The notes under the pieces were generated by a model. It had not been told where the DNA came from. It did not search any database and saw only the letters and a list, made by a program, of their open reading frames with translations. DNA of 64,000 nt from positions 96,045,583 to 96,109,582 of the forward strand of contig NC_133390.1 of assembly GCF_047511655.1 (NCBI RefSeq), in the 5' to 3' direction. The translations under genes and the position numbers were made by a program. This DNA is from Castor canadensis (lineage: Eukaryota > Chordata > Mammalia > Rodentia > Castoridae). Positions 12,951-24,181 of this stretch are shown in pieces (the first letter of the stretch is position 1; each line of letters starts with the position of its first letter).

Positions 12951-14611
12951 TACCACAGATCTTAATTGAAGGATGTAATCTAATTTTTACTAAATCCAAG
13001 AGAAAACACAAGAGTGTTTGACCAAGACAGTTTTCCTCTGTCCACTTTAAGTGGTGACATTAGTGATCCAAAAGACATATTGGATGCTAGCAATGATAAC
13101 AAGAGAGGAAAAAGAGAGCAGGCCTTGCTCAAAGTAAACTTGTGTTGGTGGGGCATAAGATTCACAGTCATGCAGATCTCCTTCAAAATTGAGTATAACA
13201 TGGACTCAACATTAAACCTTTCCTGATGACACCTATGTATAGTGATGGAGAGGGAGAAAGAGCCTCAAAGGCTAAAGACGTTGGAGAGTTTTAATTCTTC
13301 TTTTACTTTCCTTAAAGATCTATTGGGTTACAGTTTGGGTTATTCAAAAGGTCTTCCATTGCCAAATTTCTGTCTTCCAAATAGACAATGAAAATAATCA
13401 ATAACATTAACAAAATGATAAGCTTTGAGAAGTTACTCAGGATTTTTTTTTGAGTCAGGCACTGTCCTTTTAGATAAATAGAAGCACATGTTAGCTTTCA
13501 TCTCATTGGTAGCTTATTATCACAATCTTTTTCTTGCTGTTTTCTAGCCTCTTTTTAGTGTGATGTGGGTCTACTCTTGGCTGGCCTAGAGAGCAGCATT
13601 CTACAGAGGAAGAACGCCAGGCTAGGAGTTAGTGAATGGCAGTCCCAGGGAATAAACAATGATTTGAATGGATAGATCCTGCTGAACATCAGCTGCTAAC
13701 GATCAGCTCAACCTCCGTCCCAGTGTTCTTTGTAAAATGTGTTTCTTATGCCTATTTCCTCCGCAAAATTGCTTCCAGAACAGAATGTGACAGGTTAAAG
13801 AGTCTAAAGAAAATAGGAACCAATAACACTAAATAATTATTAGATCTTGAGATATTTTATATTGTGCAGCAAATCTACAAACAGAATTAGTAATTTAGAA
13901 ACCTTTGAATCAAAAGACTGTTAAAGATCTTGATTGTTACTGTTTTAAGGAAACGTCTCGTCTCCATAAAATGTACTCTGTTGATACCATTACTATAAAA
14001 ATATTAATACAGTAGACTTAAGATGAATACAGGGCTCCATTTTACTGTAGGGTTGATGAAGGTCATGTTCTGCTTTAAAGTCTGTTCTGAACAATAGTTG
14101 TCTTTAAATCTGTATAAATTTGAGGTGAAAACAAATAGAGGAAACATTGTGCTCACAACATTTCTGGAAGCCTTTCAGAGAAAGCAACTGTGGTTTCTTT
14201 AGATTTCCAAGCATATCATGCAGGTTAGAAGTGTGTTTTATAATGAGTTCTAGACCACCTGCCTTTCTAAGGAAATTAATATAGAAATGGATTTTTTTGG
14301 TCTTTTTTTGTCCTCAGTGACTATGTATAAGATTTTTCTGTTCAATGATTTTAGACATCCCATAAAAATGTTCATTCAGTGTTATTCAGCTGTAGATTAT
14401 TTTTTAAGGCAATGTCTAGATGTGTTTTCAAGAAATCCTTATCTTAGTAAATTTTGAGACTGAAACATATAATGCTGTAGTAAAGCAGTAAGTAGATGAT
14501 GTGGTATAAATTCAGTTTTACTTCAAGGCAATAAATACAATGAATAAAATAGTGTTTCAAATGAAATTCACCATAAACTAAGCCATAGAATTTCAAAATA
14601 TTATTTTAATT

Positions 14612-14636
14612 ATTTTCCCTCTTCTCACCCTTACAG
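14612..14636 (+). other. 3' splice site (polypyrimidine tract and AG) before SPATA16 exon
   Basis: A pyrimidine-rich run (ttttccctcttctcaccc) followed by TTACAG ends at 14636, directly before the exon. A possible branch point is aactaag at 14576-14582, about 56 bases upstream; that assignment is weak. The homology of the exon begins right after this AG. Confidence 0.85.
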
Positions 14637-14653
14637 GAAATTTTGTGGGATCC
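14637..14653 (+). other. SPATA16: SPATA16 5' UTR piece in the first coding exon
   Basis: Seventeen bases lie between the predicted 3' splice site and the ATG. They contain no in-frame stop, so the true 5' boundary of the frame depends on the upstream, non-coding first exon, which I cannot identify in the window. The start context is only moderate: T at -3 and G at +4. Confidence 0.75.
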
Positions 14654-15265
14654 ATGGATTCAGGAAACAGTAAGAATTTCGAGACTACACTGAAGAGAGT
14701 CTATCATGATCATCTTTTTCCAAAGATAAACACAAGTAAGAAAATGTCCACCTTAGCAAATTCACCTAACAGCCTGGAAGTGCCACCAGAGATTAAGAAA
14801 AACTGTGGAGATAAACAAGTAGAAATCACAGCAGAAAGACTAAAAATGGCAAAGAGCCTCAAAGAAAAACAAAGCAATGATTTAGAGAAAGTGGCCTTTA
14901 AACGGAAGGCAGAAGGTGAAGAAAAGCCAGCTGGAAAGAAAGAGGCAAAGATGATGGAACTTGACAATCAGTTAATCAGCATGCCTCTGCCTCACATCCC
15001 CTTAAAAAACATCATGGATGTAGAAATGAAGTTGGTCTACATTGATGAGGAGAACGTGAGCTATGAGTTTGTACAGTCCTTCATGTCCACTGGGATTCAG
15101 CCAACACGCCGAGCTGCTGAAATAGTAGACCCTGTGGGTACACCTAATTTCAACTTTCTGCCTCAGGTTGACAAATGGCTTCAGGTGGCCTTAAAGGATG
15201 CCAGCTCATGCTATAGACAAAAGAAATATGCCGTGGCAGCAGGACAGTTCAGAACAGCACTTGAG
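14654..15265 (+). CDS. SPATA16: SPATA16 first coding exon, residues 1-204 (partial gene)
   Basis: This open segment encodes the N-terminal 204 residues of spermatogenesis-associated protein 16, recognised by close similarity to the mammalian protein along its whole length. Examples are the stretches KINTSKKMSTLA (24-35), PLPHIPLKNIMDVEMKLVYI (111-130) and KWLQVALKDASSCYRQKKYA (174-193). SPATA16 is known as a testis-enriched protein of the Golgi and proacrosomal vesicles of spermatids. It has tetratricopeptide-like repeats, and human mutations cause globozoospermia. Residues about 28-100 are lysine-rich and probably disordered, with a basic KRK/KK cluster at 83-99; the first TPR-like helices begin near 170-204. 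The ATG at 14654 matches the known N terminus. A GTG three codons earlier is in frame but is not expected to be the start. The frame is uninterrupted, and the exon ends after a complete GAG codon (phase 0). The full protein is about 570 residues in human, so roughly a third is encoded here. Confidence 0.95.
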
Positions 15266-15271
15266 GTATGG
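15266..15271 (+). other. 5' splice site (GTATGG) after SPATA16 exon
   Basis: CTTGAG|GTATGG matches a usable donor, and protein similarity to SPATA16 stops exactly here. The residues that follow in the open frame (VWD, then a stop) do not belong to the protein, so the exon ends at 15265 in phase 0. Confidence 0.9.
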
Positions 15272-15407
15272 GATTAAAGAAAATATAGATTGGTGACAAC
15301 AAACTGTGAAAAGGAAAGTTGCAGTTACACTGAGTGGTTCTGATCATACCATAATGAGCAGTGATCATGGGGTGAAAATATTTAATATCAGGATTTTGCA
15401 GTTCCAA

Positions 15408-15447
15408 ATTTACATAAAGCAAATATATTTATTTACATAAAGCAAAT
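15408..15447. repeat. 17-bp direct repeat just downstream of the SPATA16 exon
   Basis: atttacataaagcaaat occurs exactly at 15408-15424 and 15431-15447, separated by 6 bp. Confidence 0.95.
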
Positions 15448-16833
15448 TAATATGCCTATGTGCACTTGACATACAGAAATAACCTAAAAGCGTGCCTCAT
15501 GCCTTTTCTCGGTTAATGAACCCTGCAGTGAATAATACCATATCCAAAAATGCAACTGTTTTTGTAATTTAGATGTACACCTATAAAAGCCATAAAGTTT
15601 TAGTACGATGGTGGTCAGCAGAATATAGAGTCTCTAGAAATAGGCAGTTAATGAGTATATGAATTGTCTTCTTTTTTGGTATGTAGTCTTCATGAGTAAA
15701 CATAACAGCCTTTCCTTTTTAGCATGGGCTGATACTTTATACATGATACTTATTAAAACAAAATAACAACATCTTACTTTATCATCAAACTTTACTCTCC
15801 TTCCTTTTCTAATGAATTTTATGCATAATTGTTTTCCTGTCTGCAAGCAGGCAGGTTTGTCAACATCTCAGCATTAAGAAATAGCCTGTGTACTAAAATA
15901 AGCCTGAGACTCACCATTAAAACACAAACTAAGTCATGAGAAAAGCTGCTCCATCTCATGACTCATTGAGCCTATGGAAGTCCCACTGCCTGGCAATATT
16001 CGTGTCTGTATATTTCATTAATTACAAAAAAAAATTTCAATACATTATATGTATGTCTTCTGGGCCTGGAGATATAAAAAGAGTAAAGCATGGCTCCTTC
16101 TCTCTAAGTCTGTAAACACTTACATACACATACAGAGAGGAATACTTGATCCTCACAGGCCTGAGGGAGGCCAGGAGTCAAATGTGAGATGTTGTGGTGG
16201 AGAGAAGGAGAGAAAGAGTAAAGAATTCTTTCCACTGTTACTTGCAGTTAAAATGACTAAATCTACAAATGAATTATTCATAGGAAATACCAAACAATGT
16301 TACCTTTAAATATTTTAAAAGAAACTAAGCACAAAAACAGGAGGCCCAGTACACATGAAACTATTAGGTGGCATACAAGCAGATGTATCTATAAGAATTT
16401 CTGTTCTCATAAAGGACCATCCACACAAGATAAGTATGAAGTGCCAGGTAGGCTTCTAAATGTAATAAATGCTGGAAAAATCTAGGCTAATCACCAGCCT
16501 CTGACAAAACCCTCAGCTCTCCATTGAACTGGAGTCTAGTAGCCAGTCCTCTGGCCAAGGAGTGCATGCTAAGACTGCACCAAGATCCCTGTGTGTTTCT
16601 GCCAGGGCCATTTTCAGCTGGACTTTTTTTCTATTGGGGGAAGGGTTAAAGTTATATAGATAAAGAAAGTGATCATTTTGGCAATGAAAAAAGACAGAAT
16701 TATTTTTAAATGCTATAAAAACTTCAAAGTAAGACTCCGTTAAAGCAAAAAAAAAAAAAAGGCAAAAATCTTAATCAGGATTTGATGACGATGACTTAAT
16801 GATGTAACTGTATTGGAAAATGCATGTATTCTT

Positions 16834-16966
16834 TCATTCTCTTCTCTCTTTCTCTCTTTCTCTCTCTCTCTCATCTATCTCTTTCTCTTTCAGTCCCTCT
16901 CTCTTCCCCTCCATCGCTCCCTCCCTACACCCCCCTCCCTTCCCTCTTCTCTCTCCCTGGGTTTTT
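16834..16966. repeat. CT/CCT-rich low-complexity tract
   Basis: An imperfect pyrimidine tract: CTCTT and CTCTCT blocks changing to CCCT and CCTCC blocks. Confidence 0.9.
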
Positions 16967-18080
16967 AGGAAACTTTAGGATGCTGACACTAATTACTGGT
17001 AATTAACAAAGGTAATTATTTTGAGACCAAAACTTAGCTTAGACATCTGGTCTAGCTTTTGTCTAATTATCTTGGGAGTTAACTTTGAGTCTTACCTAGA
17101 ATGTCTCTTAATAATGCAAAACTACTGGGAATGGAAAAGATTTGTAGCTTCTTTAACTCTTCTTCCCCTGAACTTAACTTTTAAATTTAATACCTTCTCA
17201 GTGTTCTCAGGTATTATTTAATGTAGTTCTCCATTTTCCTTATATCTTAGCCTGGCTTTGAATAGGGTAGACAGATGACAGAGAGAAAGGCATAACGATA
17301 ATGATCACACCCAAAAGGAAAGACAGATGCATCAGCAAATATTTGAGTGCATATAAATTACAGTTAGATTTGACTGCAAGTGACAGAAAATCTGAAATAG
17401 CAGTATGTGAAAGAGATGGTAAAAATTTATTTGTCGCTCACGTAAGTACGGGAAGAGAAAGATAGGTACAGTATGGTCATCAGGACGCCAGATTGTATTT
17501 TTCTCTTTAAGAAGTGGCTTTGACCTCATGATCCAAAATGTCTGTGTCATCACATAGACATTACAGTCAGCCAAAAGGAAAAAAGAGGAAGGAGAGAACC
17601 AAAAAGTCTAAGCACATTTCACTGAAGTTGTACCGACTTTTTCCAGATTTTCCCATTGACAGAATTTAGTCATGTAGCCACACATACCTGCAAAGAAAGC
17701 TGAGAAGTGTGGTATTCTTGGCAGCCCTAGCATTCAGAGATTTTATTACTTAGGAAGCAGGAGAAAATAGATATTGAGGGATAACTAGCATCTCTCCCAA
17801 GGAGTACTTATTATTTGGGAGGTATTGTAAGGCTTCTAAATGCATGCCAAAAGAGTGATACACAATCAGCTATAGAGGATCACTTTCAGTTAAACATAGG
17901 ACCAGAAAAACAAACCAGAAAAGTATGAATTAGACAAAGGCCCTGGTGATTTGCAAATAGTGGTTAATTGTCATGACAATTTCCAGTGCATCTAATCAAC
18001 CTATTCAGAATATTCTGTTTATATATTAGTTTTCTTGGCAAAATATTCACTCCTTATGTTTTCAAAAGTCACTAACCTGG

Positions 18081-18391
18081 CTAGGCTCCAGTGGTCACGT
18101 TTGTAATCCTAGCTACCTGGGAGGCTGAGATCTGGAGGATCAAGGTTTGAGGCACAAAGTTCACAAGACTCCGTCTCAACAGAAAAAAGCTGGGCACGGT
18201 GGTGCACAACTGTCATTCCCCCAATGGTGGGAAGTTTAAAATAGGAGGATAACCTTCTAGGCTGGCTTAGGCAAAACACCAGAATATCTCCAAAATAACC
18301 AGAGCAAAAAGGGCGGGAGTGTGGCTCAAGTGGTTAGAGCACCTGCTTAGCAAGCACAAAGCCCTGAGTTCAAACTCCAGTACTTCCAAGG
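18081..18391 (+). mobile_element. Composite SINE: two 7SL/B1-like modules plus tRNA-like module
   Basis: The first module (18081-18187) contains tcctagctacctgggaggct, the second (18188-18310) begins gctgggcacggtggtgca, and the third (18311-18391) is a tRNA-derived unit with an A-box-like tggctcaagtgg and a B-box-like gagttcaaact. Candidate target duplications are cactaacctgg (18070-18080) and cactatcctag (18392-18402), 9 of 11 identical. Confidence 0.85.
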
Positions 18392-19339
18392 CACTATCCT
18401 AGATAGGTAAATTTCTAATAATATTTTGTAATGGTTAAGATACAATTTAACTTCCAAAAAAGCAGTCAACTTTAATCATTTAATATTTCAGAAAATAGCA
18501 GGAATGTATTTAAATGTTCTCGATGAAATAAGTTATTTTCATATGCTTTAATTTTACTATATAAAGTTGAATCAGTTACATAGTTAAGATTAGGCCTTAG
18601 CTGTATGACCTAGTGATCACCCGTCCTCAAGTTTTATTCAAATGAGTCATTTGCTGTTGTGTTTGTATTCCTATAAGAAATCAAGCCATTACGACATAAA
18701 GTATAAACTTATGATAACACAAATTCGCATCATTTTTATGCCTAGATGCTATTTCCCTGTAAATTTTAAAGCTGACTATGCAAATTAACTCACTATAAAA
18801 AGAGGAGGCCTTTTATTAGGAAAAATATAAGATTAGCCTCATGTATAGTTATATTTGTCTATTAGATAGTATATTACTATTCAGTAAATTGCTTAGGTGT
18901 CAATAGAAAGTGGGAACAATTGATAAAAATCTTAGCGTTGTTTTCATGGAAATAATAATAATAAATAAAGATCTACAAAATTGAAAAGGTCGAAGGATAG
19001 TAATCAGATGTTTCTTATCTTATATAGGTAAAATACTCAAATTATCAAAAGTTCAGTTTTATGTACCCTAGCAAATACCACCATTTCAACATTAATCACA
19101 AAATTTTAGCAACTAAAAGACTTCCACTGTTTTAATCAGAACAGGTCTTATGCACCCTTCAAGAATGACAGCTTCAAATAATCCCACTGGAATCAGTCCA
19201 AGAAAACAGAACAATGTTTATCCCTCACTAACTGAAACTTCCAATTCTTATGATTGCATCACATGGGAAGCAACTCTTTTTTAATATCTTGGTTCTCCAG
19301 CCATTGATCTGTAAAATTAAGTTACTCACGATTATGGAG

Positions 19340-19664
19340 CTCTTTCTTTGTGTCAGGTACTGTGTTTTATGTTCTTGGAACATTTACATTCATTAAGATT
19401 TACATTTCTTCTCACCACAAGCTTGTGAGATAGAATTATTATTATTGATCATTATTAATAATAAATATTAACAATTATTGTTATTAATTATTATCATTAA
19501 TAATATTATTAATTATTATTACTTTGTTACTAATGAGAAAACTGAAAGGTAAACAGGTTCAATTCCTTCCTCAATGGCCCATAGCTAGAAATGGTGGAGC
19601 CTGCATCTGAATATAGGCAGTCTGGTTTCAGAACTACCAGCTTAACCACTAATACCTTTGCTAC
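19340..19664 (-). mobile_element. MIR with an expanded ATT-rich tract inside
   Basis: The left part (tgtgtcaggtactgtgtttt, caagcttgtgagatagaatt) and right part (aatgagaaaactgaaaggta, catagctagaaatggtggag, ctgaatataggcagtctggt) are the two halves of one inverted MIR. Between them lies an ATT-rich tract, 19436-19521, where normal MIRs have a short ATTATT. Confidence 0.8.
19436..19521. repeat. ATT/AAT-rich tract inside a MIR
   Basis: ATT, TAAT and ATTAATT units; imperfect and self-complementary in part. Confidence 0.9.
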
Positions 19665-19797
19665 TTTACATGTGAGTTGGTTGGAAGTACAGGATTCCAG
19701 ATCCTGCCAGATCTGCAGAATCAGAATCTACATTTTGGCAGATCTCAGATGGACCTGTGCACACTGCAGTTAGAAGAGCACTGTGCTCTGTCCTGGG
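19665..19797 (-). mobile_element. MER5A-like hAT relic
   Basis: ctgcagaatcagaatctaca, ttttggcagatctcagatgg, cacactgcagttagaagagc match the layout of MER5A-like non-autonomous hAT elements. It abuts the MIR on its left and precedes the MaLR LTR. Confidence 0.7.
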
Positions 19798-19817
19798 CCT
19801 ACACTGAACAAATTCAC

Positions 19818-20185
19818 TGCTACAGTTTGTATGTTGAGTATCCCTAAAGGCCCCTGTATTGAAGGCTTGGTCCCCACCATGATGCTGCTAGGAGGTAGGG
19901 AACATTTGAGGCCTGAGGCCCAATTGGAGGTATCAGGTGTATCCCTGAAGGAATTATGAGGCTTTGATCCCTTCTTCTGTTTTGCCTCCTGGCTCATGAC
20001 TGGAACAGTTTTGCTCTACCATGTGTTCCCACCATGTTGTGCTACTTCACCACAGGCTCAAAACAATGGTCCTAATCTATCATAGACAGAACCTCCAAAA
20101 CTGTAAGCCAAAAACAACCTTTTCCTCTTTATTAATTAGTTATGCCAGGTACTTTTATTATAGTGAAAGAAAACTGATTAACACA
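19818..20185 (+). mobile_element. MaLR-type LTR (solo)
   Basis: This 368-bp sequence begins TG and ends CA, and has the style of mammalian apparent LTR retrotransposons: tacagtttgtatg near the start, aaggcttggtccccac at 19861, aaaactgtaagccaaa at 20097, and an end reading aaaactgattaacaca. Flanks ttcac and tttac suggest a 5-bp target duplication with one mismatch. No internal coding region is present, so it is a solo LTR. Confidence 0.75.
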
Positions 20186-20974
20186 TTTACCCTCTAATAA
20201 TATGCTTTTATGCCCAATACTGTTTTCATAGGAAAGAATCCCTTCAAGAAATTGTTTCAATACTAATGGTTCAGAATTTTTTAATTTCAAGGATCCATAT
20301 AATTAAAAAAAAATGGGTTGGGAGAAAAGGTTAACATTGTATTTGTATTGCATAAAAACATTACAAAAATTACCATCCATTACCACCATTATTTTGTAAG
20401 ATATGGAGAAGTTTAGCACCAAAAAAGGAGAAGGAAACATAGAAAGAAAATGGAAAGGTCATACTTTCATAATGAAGGATATTTTTTAAATAGATTATAT
20501 TTTAATTCTATAGAAAGCTTACTAAGTTGTCTTTATGTTTTATTTTCCCTTGGATCAGTAAAGCACTGGTCTGAGAACCAGCTTTTGGGAAGAATTGTTC
20601 TAGAACACATTCCCTTTATGGTAAACGTTAGGTATCCAGGGCAAATGAACCCACACCAGGGCCTTCTTATAAAATTACTTCCAGTGTAATGGAATTTGGT
20701 ATGAGGCAGGTCCATTTTGGAGCCCATTCAAGGGGGTTTATTTAATGAAGTAGAAAGATATCTCATTACAGGGCAGCCTTACCTATAATTGCTCTGCTGA
20801 GAATAATTCTGAGGCAGATCTCTAGGGCATAACATTGTGGATATCCCAGAAAGTTTCATTTAAATGGATTCTAACACAGGTATTTCTTTGTGCAGCATAT
20901 TCACGGAATTGAGTTCACTCAATTCTCTGAGTGCCTGAGCTGTCTTATTACACATCTATGGATTTGTATATGAA

Positions 20975-21190
20975 TTCAGTAAGCATGGCTTAAACTCTTG
21001 CTGGGTTCCAGGTACTTTTATTCACATAATTATTGTATTAGCCCTTGAAGATCAATTTTCTCATCCTCATTTTATAGGTGAAGAAATTGATTTTCTAAAA
21101 AATTTCCATAACTTAAATGCCACAATTAGCTTGTGACAGAGCTGAGCTTAACTTAAGGTGCCCTGATTTCACATCTGGAATTATTTACAC
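20975..21190 (-). mobile_element. MIR
   Basis: gctgggttccaggtactttt, cctcattttataggtgaaga, agcttgtgacagagctgagc: inverted MIR order. Confidence 0.65.
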
Positions 21191-21194
21191 TACT

Positions 21195-21330
21195 GTTTTT
21201 CATACTTTAAAGTGCATAACAATTGTACAGGAATATTGTTAAAAATGCTGATTTCACCTGCTGCCTCATTTGAAATAAGTTCCCAAATGCTGTCTGTGCT
21301 GCTGGTCCAGGGACCAGCAAGGATTTATGC
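21195..21330 (+). mobile_element. MER5A-like hAT relic
   Basis: catactttaaagtgcataac, then gctgatttcacc, then gctgctggtccagggaccag: MER5A-like, diverged. Confidence 0.5.
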
Positions 21331-21439
21331 TAAACCAGTAGTTGGTTCTCATGTGACTGCTATCACTTGTTGGGCAAATTAGCAGGAAGCAAGTCCACAT
21401 ATCTACATCCATAGTCCTAGGCGGCCACATGGGTCCAGA

Positions 21440-21600
21440 GGTGCGATAAACAGAATGCTGGATTTGGAGTCAAATTACTTGTGTGATGATGTTTCTGATG
21501 CTTAATTTCAATGTGACTTTGAGCAACTTTTTTAACCCCTTAGGACACAGTTCAATAGAAATGATAATAACTAGTATCTAAGGTGCTTTCACATAGGATG
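21440..21600 (+). mobile_element. MIR
   Basis: gctggatttggagtcaaatt, aatgtgactttgagcaactt, taaccccttaggacacagtt: sense MIR order. Confidence 0.65.
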
Positions 21601-22294
21601 TCAAGAATTTATTGAAAAACGATGAAATCTAAATTCACATGCAAGTTGCTATAGCACTTCTCAAATAAATCTTTCCCCTATGTAATTAACTTAAGATTTT
21701 AGCATTCCAAAGGGTTGTGCCCAAGTCCTTGTTTATTAACATTTTAATGCATAGTCTTTCTTGTCTTTGACTAACATTAAAAATGTATAGTATACTTTTA
21801 ATGATATTTAAAATTTAATCAAACAAGAACCAAAATAATACATTGTTTTCTAATTCCCCTTTTGGGAAGGAATGTTCCAAATCAAACACTATTCTAAACA
21901 CTTATCTGTTACTGACAAAAATATAAGCCTTCACTTAAATGTACAAATTATTATGCTAGAAATAGTTCATTGCTTCTTAGTTGCCAAGAATAAACTCACT
22001 GTTGAACTCTGTATGTTCAGGATTAGACATTTCATTTCTCATTTGATTGTTGTCACCTTTGCTCCATCCAGGGACATCATAACTAATGCGTATTTAATGA
22101 TAAAAAGTATTAGAGAAAAATGTTAGCAAATTCACATGGTAAGAAAACATAAAATGTCTTCCAGAACCTCAAAAATAAAATGATAAAATTAGATAATTTC
22201 TTACAATCAAACACTGGCTATGTAAAACAGATCTGTAGAAAATTAAAATTTATGAATATAAGAAAAAAAGTGGTCTAATATCTCTAGCATTTAC

Positions 22295-22385
22295 CAACTG
22301 TTTTGGCCTGACATAGTCTAGATGCTGGAAATACAAATTCAAGTAAAACCTACTTCCTGCCCTCAAAGAACCAGAGTTTAAAAAC
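22295..22385 (+). mobile_element. L2/MIR-like ancient fragment
   Basis: tagatgctggaaatacaaat and ttcctgccctcaaagaacca match the 'ctgccctcatggagct' style of ancient L2-like repeats. Confidence 0.5.
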
Positions 22386-23139
22386 AAGGAAGAGGGCCCT
22401 GCTGCCTGAGTGCCCAGGCATTACGTGAATTTTTGGGTTATGTATTTTTTTTTTTAGTTCAGTGTGTTAGTGTTTGGATTTTAAAAGACCTTTTTTCCCC
22501 TAAAATGTGACCTTTTAAGTGAACATTTAGAAAGAAAGCCTGCATTTCCAGTGTAATTTAATTACTTCCTGTGATCATCATCTCATCCTCAGGGAGTGAA
22601 AAAGATTAAAAGATTTAAGGTACTCAGAGGAGAGTTGATTATTTGTTAAAGGAACAAGATATTTTGGGGATGGAGTATTATTAAAAAGTGATGGGAAATA
22701 TGCGGGACACTTGAGGCAATTCCTCAACTGGATGGTCTTTGTTACTGCAGAGGGTTTCCATCCAGGTCTCCTGACTCTGGCTTAGCTGTACACTGGCCCT
22801 ACTCCCTCCCTCTCCTACACAAATGCAGCCTCTGGCACAGCATGGGAAGGAGCAGTAATTCTTATTTGTATTCAGTGTACATAACATGGGAGAACTTGTG
22901 GGTGGGATTTGGAGAGAACCAAAAGGATAGGAAGAGTAGAACTAAGGGCCAAGTGATAGTCTCTAGGTAAACGCTGACAACTCTCATTGAGTTTTCCCAT
23001 TACTCAATAATAGCAGTGTGGGAGGGGGCAGGTTGGGAAATTTTCAATAAATCAGTCTATGCCGTAATTGTGTCACTTTACAAATGAGAAAAAATCACAT
23101 TCCATATAAAAAGATCATGAAACTCATAGTTTCTTAATA

Positions 23140-23285
23140 TAATTACCCAGGAGCTATTAAATACATGTATGGATACCCAAACCTACTCTCAGGGAGTCTG
23201 ATACAATTGTCTACGGCCCAGACAACGACCTTGCCTGGGGAATTGGTATTTTTATGTTCTCAGAGACAGATGAAGAACCACTAAC
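23140..23285 (+). mobile_element. MER5A-like hAT relic
   Basis: gggagtctgatacaattgtc, gaattggtatttttatgttc, ending gatgaagaaccactaac, which resembles the MER5A terminus. Confidence 0.6.
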
Positions 23286-24114
23286 ATAGAAAATGTCCAT
23301 CCCTTTCCTCTTTTTAAATAACCTACAGTAGTTGTTAATCCATGTATAACTTTTTAAAGAGAACTGATAGAAGTAGTATAGGAACATTGTAAAGCTATTT
23401 AAAAGCCTCCATGTGATATATATGTCAGTTATCTTGATCTGATCATTGTACATTGCGTACATGTATTGAAGTGCCAAGGTGTATCATTCCTGAACAATTG
23501 TACTTTACCACTAGATAAATCCTGTGTCAATTTAATGTATACTAATTTTTTAATTAAAAAACATACAGAAAAATTGAAACATTGTCCTAAATATTTACTC
23601 TGAAAATTTGCACTTAAAATAATCTTATATTCATTTAAAATCAAATTAACTTACTTAATGACTCCTTCCCTATTAACACTAAGAAATTGATTAATAGTAA
23701 CCTTTCGCTAGGGGCTAGTATATGTGTCAGAAATATTAAACTCATCCCATGTCTGAAAACCTGAAAAAAAGATGATTAGCCCACAGGAAGCTGAACACGA
23801 TCTTTTTTTCATGAGCAGGATCATTTCCATAGTTTGCAGGTGGCTCTTATTTGTTTAATTTAAATGGCAGTAAATGTTAATGTAATTTTAAAATATAGTT
23901 AATTCTGTGATTTTTGTGAATCAAAACCCAGCCAACTCAGCCACTGAAGTCTTATACAACCCGAAATTATAATCAATTTGATGATTTTGTTTTGGTGTTC
24001 ACATGCACTAAAAATGATGGTTCTTACTCAATTATTGGAAAATGTTACCAACATTTCTTTTACTATCCAACTTTCCAGACCTTTTGCAGGACTACCAAAA
24101 TGAAAAACAGCAAT

Positions 24115-24115
<1 letters not shown>

Positions 24116-24178
<63 letters not shown>
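24116..24178. repeat. (CT)n microsatellite, 63 bp uninterrupted
   Basis: A pure CT run, followed by an imperfect CTACCTCTT-like tract to 24200. The polypyrimidine/polypurine symmetry could form H-DNA. Open frames here read as Ser-Leu repeats and are artefacts. Confidence 0.97.

Positions 24179-24181
<3 letters not shown>

Larger units (their letters stand above)
1..14636 (+). other. SPATA16: Intron upstream of the SPATA16 coding exon (partial), or 5' flank
   Basis: No protein-coding exon can be supported here. The non-coding first exon and promoter could lie inside or outside this stretch; nothing marks them. It holds the antisense L1/Tigger nest (3330-5495), three tRNA-type SINEs, an ancient repeat (about 7770-8940), MIR relics and an L1 3'-end fragment. 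In 1-660, 801-3330, 5400-5683, 5770-6618, 6707-7519, 9851-12106, 12246-12860 and 12951-14611 I see only AT-rich unique-looking DNA or unrecognisable old repeats. The overlapping open frames at 1805-2325 have no codon bias, splice sites or similarity that I recognise. Confidence 0.7.

Noticed and set aside
23546..23561. Perfect palindrome ttttttaattaaaaaa
   Set aside because: A short AT palindrome is expected by chance in DNA of this composition.
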